From Lysinibacillus cavernae (GTDB taxonomy: Bacteria; Bacillota; Bacilli; Bacillales_A; Planococcaceae), in contig NZ_WMEF01000010.1 in assembly GCF_009724685.1 (NCBI RefSeq), positions 62,001-126,000 on the forward strand: a DNA stretch of 64,000 nt, given 5' to 3'. Below, piece by piece: positions 55,563-62,892 of the stretch (positions within the stretch are counted from its first letter, which is position 1; each line of letters opens with the position of its first letter). The notes under the pieces are model-generated. The model made no database searches. It saw only the letters and a program-made list of their open reading frames with translations, and was not told the origin of the DNA. Position numbers and translations under genes: made by a program.

Positions 55563-55958
55563 TTAGAAAGTCAGTGATGGTGCTGCATCTTTTGCAAATT
55601 CTAGGAACGTTACGGCGCCCCCCACTTCAATTCCTTCAATAAAGTCACCAGTCGATAAACCCATTACATCCATTGTCATTTGACAGGCAATAAATTTCAC
55701 ACCTAGTTCCTGCGCCATTTCCACCAGTTGAGGAATCGCTGGAACATTCGCTTTCGCAAAACCTGCTGCAAAATGCTCTGCTCCAGCAGGCATCGGCAAT
55801 GCGTGCATACCTTGCTTATGAATGAAATTCAAACCTTCAAACGTAAAGAAAATCGCTACTTCCTTCTCTGAAGCTGCCGCAGCCGTCGCGATATTAAACA
55901 CCTTATATGCATCAAATAAACCACCGTTACTTGCAATGATTGCAACTTTGTTTGACAT
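55563..55958 (-). CDS. DsrE/DsrF-like sulfur-transfer protein
   Basis: 131 residues, a single DsrE-fold domain. The conserved sulfur-carrying cysteine is C92 in VKFIACQMTMDVMGL, the pattern of DsrE-like proteins that accept sulfur from TusA. It lies 16 bp after the TusA-rhodanese fusion. Together the two proteins supply the three modules (rhodanese, TusA, DsrE) that S. aureus CstA joins in one chain. Confidence 0.88.
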   Translation of the reverse strand: MSNKVAIIASNGGLFDAYKVFNIATAAAASEKEVAIFFTFEGLNFIHKQGMHALPMPAGAEHFAAGFAKANVPAIPQLVEMAQELGVKFIACQMTMDVMGLSTGDFIEGIEVGGAVTFLEFAKDAAPSLTF

Positions 55959-55974
55959 AATAAAATACCTCCAA

Positions 55975-56523
55975 TTAAATGTTTTTTGTTAGATCGCCCT
56001 TCCAAGATGTCATTCCTGGTAAGACGTTAAAGACCCTTGTAAAACCATGTGAAGCCAGCTTCTGTGCAGCCATATCACTACGTTTTCCAGTGCGACAGAT
56101 GACATAAATCTCCCGCTCTTTATCGAGCTCCGAAAGACGTGCTTCCAGTTGGCCCATCGGAATAGATTTTGCTCCGGCTATATGACCGAAAGCGAATTCT
56201 GCTTCCTCACGAACATCAAGAATAAGTCCTTCACTACTGGTAATCAGTTCTAAATCAATTGTTTGATCAAACATAGTTTCCTCTATTCGATCGTTCGAAC
56301 ATTTACGAATATAATGTTTAAGCACACCTTCAGTTTCTAATGTGCCAACATATTGGTGACCTACAGTTTCAGCCCATGCAGCTATATCAGCTTTGGATCC
56401 TTTATCTGTCGCAGATACTTCTAAAATTTGACCATCTACTAAATCTGCCATCACCTTTTTCGTTTTCACTATCGGCATTGGGCATGAAAGCCCCTTGGCA
56501 TCGAGCTGGAAATCTGCCTTCAT
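55975..56523 (-). CDS. TusA-rhodanese fusion sulfurtransferase
   Basis: 182 residues. A TusA domain (1-75, cysteine C14 in LSCPMP) is joined to a rhodanese domain (about 85-180). The rhodanese active loop is C143-RTGK-R148, with the DVREEAEFAFGHIAGAKSIPM segment before it. It would move sulfane sulfur inside one protein and hand it to the DsrE protein encoded next. An operator-like site lies 19-34 bp upstream. Function inferred from domains and the CstA parallel. Confidence 0.9.
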   Translation of the reverse strand: MKADFQLDAKGLSCPMPIVKTKKVMADLVDGQILEVSATDKGSKADIAAWAETVGHQYVGTLETEGVLKHYIRKCSNDRIEETMFDQTIDLELITSSEGLILDVREEAEFAFGHIAGAKSIPMGQLEARLSELDKEREIYVICRTGKRSDMAAQKLASHGFTRVFNVLPGMTSWKGDLTKNI

Positions 56524-56541
56524 ACGCTTAACAATCCCTTC

Positions 56542-56557
56542 ATACCTATATGGGTAT
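56542..56557. promoter_or_regulatory. CstR-like operator upstream of the TusA-rhodanese gene
   Basis: ATACC-TATATG-GGTAT, a perfect inverted repeat with six-base spacer, matching the site in the cstR promoter exactly in its arms. Confidence 0.65.
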
Positions 56558-56592
56558 TATTTTTAACAAAAAAATATAGATCGAATCTATTT

Positions 56593-56886
56593 CTATACTT
56601 GCCACTCCCAAGCTAGCATACCTCCAATCATATTCGATACATCAAAGCCATTATTTTCTAATAGTTGAGTAGCTCTTCCGCTACGGGCACCTGATCGACA
56701 AACTATAATATAGTGTTCATTTTTATTTAAATCTTGCATTCGAAACTCTATCAAGCCAAGAGGAATATGCAGGACACCAGGAATATGTCCAGCCTCTACT
56801 TCATCTACCTCTCGAACATCGATAAGATTTAACCTTTCTCCTCGCTCTAGGGCTTGTTGTACTTCTTTTGTTGTAATTTCTTTCAT
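56593..56886 (-). CDS. Single-domain rhodanese, cytoplasmic
   Basis: 97 residues. Active cysteine C63 in IVCRSGARSGRA and the family segments NLIDVREVDEVEAGHIPGV and MIGGMLAWE. It has no membrane helix, unlike the rhodanese encoded just before it. It transfers sulfane sulfur to thiols, TusA or cyanide. The ATG is 11 bp after the upstream rhodanese stop. Confidence 0.9.
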   Translation of the reverse strand: MKEITTKEVQQALERGERLNLIDVREVDEVEAGHIPGVLHIPLGLIEFRMQDLNKNEHYIIVCRSGARSGRATQLLENNGFDVSNMIGGMLAWEWQV

Positions 56887-56897
56887 GTTTTCTCCTC

Positions 56898-57239
56898 CTA
56901 AAAAGCGCTCATTCCACCACGAACATTAATAATACGCTCAAAGCCTTGCTTTTTCAGTTGCTTACATGCCTGACTACTACGCATACCACTTTGACAAATC
57001 ACGATAATTTCTTTATCCTTTGGAAGTTTATCGAAGCTCGATCCGAGTGGAATATTTTTAAATTGCGGGATATGACGTCCTTTATATTCAGCAGGCGTGC
57101 GTACATCGATAAATACCTTATCCTTATCATTCAGCAAGTTTTTTAATTGTGCTACTGAGATTGACTGAACGCCTTTTGTTGGTTTCATTCGCCAAATGAA
57201 AAATGCTGCGATAATCGCAATAATAAACCATGTTTCCAT
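56898..57239 (-). CDS. Membrane-anchored rhodanese
   Basis: 113 residues. One N-terminal membrane helix (about 3-17, WFIIAIIAAFFIW) precedes a rhodanese domain with active cysteine C82 in VICQSGMRSSQ. The positive charges after the helix (RMKPTK) place the catalytic domain in the cytoplasm. It is the first sulfur-handling gene after cstR, with an operator-like site in the gap (57260-57275). Confidence 0.88.
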   Translation of the reverse strand: METWFIIAIIAAFFIWRMKPTKGVQSISVAQLKNLLNDKDKVFIDVRTPAEYKGRHIPQFKNIPLGSSFDKLPKDKEIIVICQSGMRSSQACKQLKKQGFERIINVRGGMSAF

Positions 57240-57259
57240 ACTATCCCTCCTCCTTTTTT

Positions 57260-57275
57260 ATACGTTTTAGGGTAT
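57260..57275. promoter_or_regulatory. CstR-like operator between cstR and the rhodanese genes
   Basis: ATACG-TTTTAG-GGTAT, one change from ATACC-N6-GGTAT, in the 42-bp gap after cstR. Confidence 0.5.
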
Positions 57276-57281
57276 ATTAAA

Positions 57282-57542
57282 TTATCGGCTTTTCACAACC
57301 AAATCCATCGCCTCTTGGATAGCAACATTCATTTTTTCAGTGTCACCTTCAGCAGTTGAAATACAATCCAATAAATTATCACTAACAATAACACCTATCG
57401 TCCGATCCACCGCGGAACGTACGGCAGACAGCTGTGTAATTACATCTTTACAGTTTTGACCTTCTTCCATCATGCGTAAAATGCCTCGCAATTGACCTTC
57501 CATTCGTTTCACACGATTTGCTGTTTTAGAATCATAAGCCAT
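57282..57542 (-). CDS. cstR: CstR persulfide-sensing repressor (CsoR family)
   Basis: 86-residue all-helical DNA-binding protein. Two cysteines at C31 and C60 match the sensing pair of S. aureus CstR. The copper-binding histidine of CsoR, four residues before the second cysteine, is asparagine here (SDNLLDC), which points to persulfide rather than copper. Persulfides would link the cysteines and release the DNA. ATG 57540-57542 follows GAGAGGGG; an ATG 30 bases upstream lacks a ribosome site. Its own promoter carries an operator, so it is autoregulated. Confidence 0.9.
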   Translation of the reverse strand: MAYDSKTANRVKRMEGQLRGILRMMEEGQNCKDVITQLSAVRSAVDRTIGVIVSDNLLDCISTAEGDTEKMNVAIQEAMDLVVKSR

Positions 57543-57587
57543 TCTGTTTACGCCCCTCTCAAAACGATTCAATGAACCTGCTTACGA

Positions 57588-57622
57588 GATTTATAATATA
57601 CCCCATTAGGTATATTGTCAAC
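57588..57622 (-). promoter_or_regulatory. cstR promoter with operator between -35 and -10
   Basis: On the minus strand TTGACA (about 57616-57621) and TATTAT are separated by 17 bases. The inverted repeat ATACC-N6-GGTAT (57598-57613) fills that spacer, so a bound CsoR-family repressor would block polymerase. Confidence 0.75.
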
Positions 57623-57711
57623 ACGAAAGCTTCTACTCTTTTTTCTTAGATTTTTTCTATCCGTCAGTAATTATTGTTTATCCATCACTTCTCTTCACTT
57701 TTCCGCTGCAC

Positions 57712-57750
57712 AAAAAAATCCCTGCTACGAGACATAACTCGTAACAGGGA
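57712..57750 (-). terminator. Terminator of hmp
   Basis: Stem CCCTGTTACGAG/CTCGTAGCAGGG followed by seven T on the minus strand, after the hmp stop. Confidence 0.88.
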
Positions 57751-57761
57751 AATTTATTAGT

Positions 57762-58928
57762 TTATTTAGCTAGTTGCATGGCAGGTCCGAAGAATTCATA
57801 GTGAATTTTCTCATCTTTTACGCCAATTTCTTGTAAATTTTTAATAACTGCTTCCATAAAGCCTACAGGCCCACATACATAAACATCCGCATTATTAGCT
57901 ACTTTTTCTGCTAATAATTCTTTTGTAATGAGCTTGTCTTCATCAGAGAATAAAGCTGTATAAGATGCATTTGGTAGTGCATTTACTTTCTCTTTAATGT
58001 CATCACTGAAAGCTACAACTTTCTCATTACGAGCACATTGGATAAAGCTTACTTCATTTGTTGCATTATCGTTTAGAGATTGCAGCATACTGTTTAAAGG
58101 TGTTACACCGATACCACCGCTAACAAATGTAATTGGAGCTGCAGTTTCTTCTAAAACAAATAACCCAGCTGGAACACTTACATCTACTAAATCCCCAACT
58201 TGTAGGTCATCGTGAATAAAGTTAGAAACTTTACCATTTGGTGTATGGTCACTTTCACGTTTCACAGAAATGCGATAGCCATCTTCTGCACTCGCCTGCG
58301 ATAGTGTGTATTGACGATTCATTAAATACTCTTCACCTGGTACTTTTACACGAATGCTGATGTATTGACCTGGCTCATAGGCTGGTAATTGTGAACCATC
58401 TTCATTTACAAAGTAAACAGAAGTAACTAAGTCACTTTCAACCACTTTATTCGCCACTTTTAATGGTTTAAATAGACGCCATCCACCATTATTTTCAACT
58501 TTTTGGTATAATTCTTCTTCTACCTGAATGAAAATATCTGCTATAACGCCATAAGCCTCAGCCCATGCATTAATAATGTCATCCGTTGCTGCGTCACCTA
58601 GTACTTCCTTAATCGCTTTTAATAAATTTTCTCCAACGATTGGGTAGTGTTCAGGTAAAATGCCTAAACTACGGTGTTTATGTGCTATAAGCATCACTGC
58701 TGGTAAAATTGCTTCTAAATTTTCAATATGAACTGCAGCAGCATAGACAGTGTTAGCTAATGCTGTTTGCTGACGGCCTTGTTCTTGGTTAGTGTGATTA
58801 AAAATATTTAATAATTCTGGATGAGCTTGAAACATATTTTTGTAAAACGTCTTTGTAATTTCAACACCATGAACTTCTAATACAGGTACTGTTGCTTTAA
58901 TAATTTGAATTGTTTCTTGTTTTAACAT
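57762..58928 (-). CDS. hmp: Flavohaemoglobin, nitric oxide dioxygenase
   Basis: About 388 residues. An N-terminal globin domain (1-140) carries the distal Y29 and proximal H85. A ferredoxin-reductase part follows, with the FAD motif NRQYTLS and the NAD motif GGIGVTPL. It oxidises nitric oxide to nitrate with oxygen and NADH. ATG 58926-58928 follows AAAGGATGG; the open frame continues upstream through the promoter and is not coding there. It is divergent from nsrR, with operators between them. Confidence 0.95.
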   Translation of the reverse strand: MLKQETIQIIKATVPVLEVHGVEITKTFYKNMFQAHPELLNIFNHTNQEQGRQQTALANTVYAAAVHIENLEAILPAVMLIAHKHRSLGILPEHYPIVGENLLKAIKEVLGDAATDDIINAWAEAYGVIADIFIQVEEELYQKVENNGGWRLFKPLKVANKVVESDLVTSVYFVNEDGSQLPAYEPGQYISIRVKVPGEEYLMNRQYTLSQASAEDGYRISVKRESDHTPNGKVSNFIHDDLQVGDLVDVSVPAGLFVLEETAAPITFVSGGIGVTPLNSMLQSLNDNATNEVSFIQCARNEKVVAFSDDIKEKVNALPNASYTALFSDEDKLITKELLAEKVANNADVYVCGPVGFMEAVIKNLQEIGVKDEKIHYEFFGPAMQLAK

Positions 58929-58954
58929 ATCGCTTACCATCCTTTCGTGATTAC

Positions 58955-58983
58955 AATATAACGCTTTCATTTTCTTAAAGCAA
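58955..58983 (-). promoter_or_regulatory. hmp promoter
   Basis: Minus strand TTGCTT and TATATT are separated by 17 bases, about 27 bp before the hmp start codon. The -35 abuts a partial NsrR-like site (58982-58997). Confidence 0.6.
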
Positions 58984-59020
58984 TATATAAAATACATCTT
59001 TAACAAAATGGACATAATTA

Positions 59021-59037
59021 ATGTATTTTAAATACAT
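59021..59037. promoter_or_regulatory. NsrR operator
   Basis: ATGTATTTTAAATACAT is a full palindrome and fits the NsrR consensus ATRTATYTTAAATATAT closely. It lies between divergent hmp and nsrR. A second, weaker copy (AATATATAAAATACAT) lies at 58982-58997. Confidence 0.82.
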
Positions 59038-59078
59038 CTTTAAAAAAGGATTGAAAATATTATACTTCAATGTAAAAA

Positions 59079-59087
59079 TGCTATAAT
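59079..59087 (+). promoter_or_regulatory. Extended -10 of the nsrR promoter
   Basis: TGCTATAAT is a perfect extended -10 element, about 32 bp before the nsrR start codon. No good -35 is seen, as is common for extended -10 promoters. Confidence 0.6.
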
Positions 59088-59118
59088 TATTTTGAATTAT
59101 AGAAAGTAGGGTGTTCTG

Positions 59119-59556
59119 ATGCGCTTAACTTTATACACGGATTACTCTTTGCGCACACTTATTTATCTAGGTGCAAAGGAAGATGGTCAATTATCAACTA
59201 TTCAAGAGATTTCAGATGCTTATAATATATCGAAAAACCATTTAATGAAGGTGACACATCAACTTGGATTATTAGGTTATATCGAAACAATCCGAGGACG
59301 AGGCGGAGGTATTCGCTTAGCTATCGACCCAAAAACCATTACAATAGGTGAAATTGTTCGTCATACAGAAGAAGACTTTCATCTTGTAGAATGTTTCGAC
59401 AAAGAAAATAACCTATGTAAAATAGCACCAGAATGTCAACTTAAAGGTGTCTTGTACGAAGCTTTACAAGCCTATTTGAGCGTGCTAGACCGATACACAT
59501 TAGATGACTTCTTACATTCCAAGGAAAAATTAATGGCACTGCTGCTCGGAAAATAA
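59119..59556 (+). CDS. nsrR: NsrR, nitric oxide-sensing repressor
   Basis: 145-residue Rrf2-family regulator. The winged helix-turn-helix is at the N-terminus (LRTLIYLGA to GGGIRLA). Three cysteines, C92, C100 and C106, bind an iron-sulfur cluster, with the same spacing as known NsrR proteins. Nitric oxide destroys the cluster and relieves repression of hmp, which is encoded divergently. The start ATG follows AAAGTAGGG. Confidence 0.93.
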   Translation: MRLTLYTDYSLRTLIYLGAKEDGQLSTIQEISDAYNISKNHLMKVTHQLGLLGYIETIRGRGGGIRLAIDPKTITIGEIVRHTEEDFHLVECFDKENNLCKIAPECQLKGVLYEALQAYLSVLDRYTLDDFLHSKEKLMALLLGK

Positions 59557-59558
59557 TA

Positions 59559-59594
59559 ATACCCGCTCAACCTCTGTTGGACGGGTATTTCTTT
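59559..59594 (+). terminator. Terminator of nsrR
   Basis: Stem ATACCCGCTCAAC with GTTGGACGGGTAT (one mismatch) followed by T residues on the plus strand. Confidence 0.82.
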
Positions 59595-59604
59595 ATGAAT
59601 ATGC

Positions 59605-60585
59605 TTATAATTGTTTTGAAAAGAAAATCATATCTAATGCACGAATGCCATTTTCATAAATTGGCTCTGGGTAATTACGAAAGAAATCTTTTTCGATAAT
59701 CTCCATACGAAAGCCCGCTTTTTGATAAAAGGCAATATTATCAATACTTGAATTTGCTGTTCCAACCAGAACCGTTTGATACCCTTCCTTCTGGCAAATT
59801 TCAGTGATTTGTCGTAATACTTCTTTGCCCATGCCCTTTCCTTGATACTTTGGTACAATAGCAATATTCTTCAACTCAATTGTTGAATCAGATTGGGGAA
59901 TTAATAGTGCCACTCCCGCTAGCAGCTCTCCACATTTTATTTCATATAAGGTACCTTTATTTAAGTATTCTCGAACTGCCACTTCACTTTCATCAGCTAG
60001 TAAAAGCTGTGGTAAAAAGTCTTCACGTTCCCCTTTTACTTTCTCTACGGATGTTCGATAACGGACAAAATCCTCCCGTTCAAAAACATTTAACACACAT
60101 GGTTGTTTTTCCTTCACCTCTAACCACGAATGCTCCTCTGGATACTCTTTTTCTACTCCTAATCGAATAAAAGATAGCTTTTCCTGTGCCTTTTGAGAAC
60201 GGATATTAACCTTTCTAGCTCCTGCAAAAACATGTGCTAATCCTAGCTCAAAAAAAGCAATATCTAAGATGGCCGTTTTTGCTTCAAGATTATAACCCTT
60301 TCCCCAAAATTGATGGCCGAGCCAAGAGCCAATATGACAGCTCCTTTTATGCTGATCTATAAACATCAGTGATGTCACACCAATCAGCTGCCCTTCCTCA
60401 TTTAATACAACACGAGGAACTGTCTTACCTTCTTCTTCGTCTACACATTCACGTTTGATAAAATTAATCGTATCTTCTACCTTACCAGCAGGTAACCCAA
60501 GTGCATCTCGTACCTGTGGCATTGAAGATAACTCATGCATGGCCTCAGCATATTTGATATCATGTTTCACTAATGTTACCGCCAT
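59605..60585 (-). CDS. Double GNAT-domain acetyltransferase
   Basis: 326 residues made of two acetyltransferase units. The N-terminal unit (about 1-180) is of the RimJ/RimL type, with the acetyl-CoA loop HQFWGKGYNLEA. The C-terminal unit (about 190-326) has the classical loop PKYQGKGMGKEVL and the FYQKAGF ending. Fusion of two GNAT units in one chain is less common than single-domain forms; one unit may be regulatory. Substrates unknown. The ATG follows GAATAGAGG. Confidence 0.85.
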   Translation of the reverse strand: MAVTLVKHDIKYAEAMHELSSMPQVRDALGLPAGKVEDTINFIKRECVDEEEGKTVPRVVLNEEGQLIGVTSLMFIDQHKRSCHIGSWLGHQFWGKGYNLEAKTAILDIAFFELGLAHVFAGARKVNIRSQKAQEKLSFIRLGVEKEYPEEHSWLEVKEKQPCVLNVFEREDFVRYRTSVEKVKGEREDFLPQLLLADESEVAVREYLNKGTLYEIKCGELLAGVALLIPQSDSTIELKNIAIVPKYQGKGMGKEVLRQITEICQKEGYQTVLVGTANSSIDNIAFYQKAGFRMEIIEKDFFRNYPEPIYENGIRALDMIFFSKQL

Positions 60586-60809
60586 CCTCTATTCCCCTTT
60601 CCCTAACTTTCTATGTTTTCACTATCTAAATACTGCTTTTTTCTTATATCTTTCACCCACAGTTATAATACCATTAAATGGAAGAAGCGTCGCTACATGC
60701 TGTGAATTTTTCATAAAGGTTAAACTCACGACCTCTAATTTGTTAACCATTGCTGTTATTGTTCAATAGCTTGTCCTTGAAACATCAAAAGATAGTTGCA
60801 ACTTTTCAA

Positions 60810-61241
60810 CTATTTTTTCGCTCCTTCATATTGTAAAATCCACTGTGCTGGAGTCATTTTTGACACAAGTTCACCAATTAGGTCAAACGGAATATTCTTT
60901 GTGCTTGAAAAACGGATACAGCTTTTCCCCATATTTAATTTAGATGGTACTCGCTTCGCATACTCTTCTTGGAACCAAGAAAGCAATGCTTGGTCTGCGT
61001 AAATCCCCATATGGTAGAGCGCAATATGGCGTTTTTGCGCTGCAAGGCTAATGAAAGGTAAAGGCGTATTTGGTGTAACATGATAACCCTTTGGATAGGT
61101 TGCTAAGGGGACCACATAGCTGATCATGTCATATTGAATCGTTTGTTCAAATCCCTCTGGTAAATTTGCTTCCACAACATCTACAAGCTTGCTAAAAGCA
61201 TCACGCCATTTTTCTTCAACTCGCTCCATATATATCTTCAT
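60810..61241 (-). CDS. DUF1801 (YdhG-like) family protein
   Basis: 143-residue small soluble protein of the YdhG/DUF1801 family. It has the family segments YDMISYVVP, PFISLAAQKRHIALYHMG and LNMGKSCIRF. These proteins have a simple alpha-beta fold and no established biochemical role. It lies 21 bp after an OmdA-domain gene on the same strand, a pairing that may reflect joint stress functions. Confidence 0.82.
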   Translation of the reverse strand: MKIYMERVEEKWRDAFSKLVDVVEANLPEGFEQTIQYDMISYVVPLATYPKGYHVTPNTPLPFISLAAQKRHIALYHMGIYADQALLSWFQEEYAKRVPSKLNMGKSCIRFSSTKNIPFDLIGELVSKMTPAQWILQYEGAKK

Positions 61242-61262
61242 ACCTTTGCCTCACTTTATCAG

Positions 61263-61928
61263 TTATTGTATTGACTTATTTGCCTCTGCTTGTACTTTGC
61301 GATATAAATCCTTCGTTTTGTAGCCTAAACGAATAATTTCCCGCATCTCTTTTAAACGAGCTACTTGCGTATCCTGTTTTTTTGCACTATAGACGTACCG
61401 TGCCCAATCCTTTTGATATCCAGGTGTTAATCCATCATAAAACACTAAATCGCTTGGATTTTCTGCAAGTAGATCACGTAATTGAGGTATCATGCTTTCA
61501 TAGTCACTGACACATTGGCTACTCGCTGTTTTCTTTTTACCTCTTCCTTTACCGTCTCTTTTAATGCTTAAAATCGAAAAAGTCTCATTTAATGACATTA
61601 AGCTAGCAAATTTCAAATCACTACCAACGATGTATTTTTCCTCGTCAACCTGAATGGCAGGAAAAATCTCATCTCGATGGATAAACTGCTCATAATCCTT
61701 ATTGCCCTTTTTAGGGTAAACAAAAAATAAATAACCTTGCTCCACTAGACTATTATCTTTTAACACTTTTTGTAAATACGTTTCCATCTCATCTACTGAG
61801 AACACAAAAGAAATAATTCGATCAAAGGGTGCATCTCCATTATGGAAAACCCCTTCTAGTAACAAATCTTTCGGTTGATTGTAAATAGCTACTGCTAATT
61901 CATCGTTAAGTTTGAATTTTTTATGCAT
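61263..61928 (-). CDS. YdeI/OmdA-domain protein
   Basis: 221 residues. The C-terminal 60 residues (LTPGYQKDWARYVYSAKKQDTQVARLKEMREII) match the OmdA/YdeI domain. An N-terminal domain of about 140 residues has no family I can name. YdeI-type proteins have been linked to resistance to antimicrobial peptides, but the mechanism is unknown. The ATG follows AGAGGTG. Confidence 0.78.
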   Translation of the reverse strand: MHKKFKLNDELAVAIYNQPKDLLLEGVFHNGDAPFDRIISFVFSVDEMETYLQKVLKDNSLVEQGYLFFVYPKKGNKDYEQFIHRDEIFPAIQVDEEKYIVGSDLKFASLMSLNETFSILSIKRDGKGRGKKKTASSQCVSDYESMIPQLRDLLAENPSDLVFYDGLTPGYQKDWARYVYSAKKQDTQVARLKEMREIIRLGYKTKDLYRKVQAEANKSIQ

Positions 61929-62049
61929 AGCTTAAAACACCTCTTCTACAGTTCTTTTTTCAATTTTAGCATCGAACAATCCGCTCATACATTTTCACCT
62001 TAGTTTTGATAGTATACTTAATTATTGAAAACTTGGGTACAAAAAAATA

Positions 62050-62077
62050 AACGCCCGAGAAAATCTCAAGCGTTACG
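62050..62077 (-). terminator. Terminator of the DUF1648 gene
   Basis: Stem AACGCTTGAG/CTCGGGCGTT (one mismatch region) followed by T residues on the minus strand. Confidence 0.78.
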
Positions 62078-62087
62078 TTGTTACTCA

Positions 62088-62582
62088 TTATTTTATTTTG
62101 GAGGTAGCAACTATCCCTTTAATAATTGGAATAACCGTCCCTATTATGATGACTGGTAAGAACCACCAACCCAAAGAATTAGCCTCACCAAGTCCAATAC
62201 GGACCATTTGGAACGATATAAATGCAAATAAAATGAGACAAAAATTTTTCACTTCATTTAGTATTTTTCTGCTATTTAAATAAAATGCTTCTACATTATT
62301 TTCATTCAAGCATGCTGGATAATTATGCATATGAGGTGCTTTCTCTAGAAGCCCTAATAACATCCATAAAAATAATCCGATGAATGGAAGAATAAATAAC
62401 TCTATCTTCGAACCCCAACGATCAACCTCGCCTGCGCCATTAAAATGGCCAGGGATTTCATTAGGTAAATTACCCCACATAACTATAATATAAAAGATGG
62501 ATAGAACAAATAGGCTTCCACCAATATAGTCCCGTACCTTTTCTGCTCTAGTTTTTCGTAATTTTAAAATTGGTCTATACAT
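62088..62582 (-). CDS. DUF1648 membrane protein
   Basis: 164 residues with about four membrane helices. The DUF1648 signature LPNEIPGHFNGAGEVDRWGSK lies after the first helix (about 40-60). Such proteins include the sporulation-delay immunity protein SdpI, but the signature alone does not prove immunity here, and no sdpC-like toxin gene is adjacent. The start codon follows GGAGGAAG closely. Confidence 0.8.
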   Translation of the reverse strand: MYRPILKLRKTRAEKVRDYIGGSLFVLSIFYIIVMWGNLPNEIPGHFNGAGEVDRWGSKIELFILPFIGLFLWMLLGLLEKAPHMHNYPACLNENNVEAFYLNSRKILNEVKNFCLILFAFISFQMVRIGLGEANSLGWWFLPVIIIGTVIPIIKGIVATSKIK

Positions 62583-62892
62583 CTTCCTCCACCCCTATTC
62601 ATTTCCTTTACTGTTTCTACGTTACGACTACTGTTAAAGTTTCAAAATTTATGAAAATTGGCTCAATATTCAACAAACACCATTAACTATCACTATTATT
62701 AGTAGCATTATAACAATAAAATCTACTTTTTTTACTACTTCATTCTCATGTTACGCCCATCTTCAAACTATTAAATACAGTAAAAATACTCATAATACTT
62801 TGTAAAATCTATATAATCTGATATAAATGATATATACACATTTCATTATTTTGTAACATTTCTACTAAAAATTGAGAAAGGATATTTCAACT
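62583..62892. other. Intergenic region before the right-end chemoreceptor
   Basis: 310 AT-rich bp between divergent genes. I looked for a sigma-D type promoter (TAAA-N15-GCCGATAT) before the chemoreceptor; only a poor match with wrong spacing (near 62800-62825) was found. Nothing else is recognisable. Confidence 0.35.

Noticed and set aside
57762..59015. Longer hmp product starting at 59015
   Set aside because: The extra residues cover the promoter and a partial NsrR site and lack globin similarity; ATG 58926-58928 has a proper ribosome site.
62088..62582. SdpI-type immunity protein
   Set aside because: Only the DUF1648 part is supported; there is no sdpAB/sdpC toxin set or SdpR-like regulator next to it.
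62583..62892. Sigma-D promoter before the chemoreceptor
   Set aside because: The best candidate has six of eight -10 positions but the wrong spacing to TAAA.
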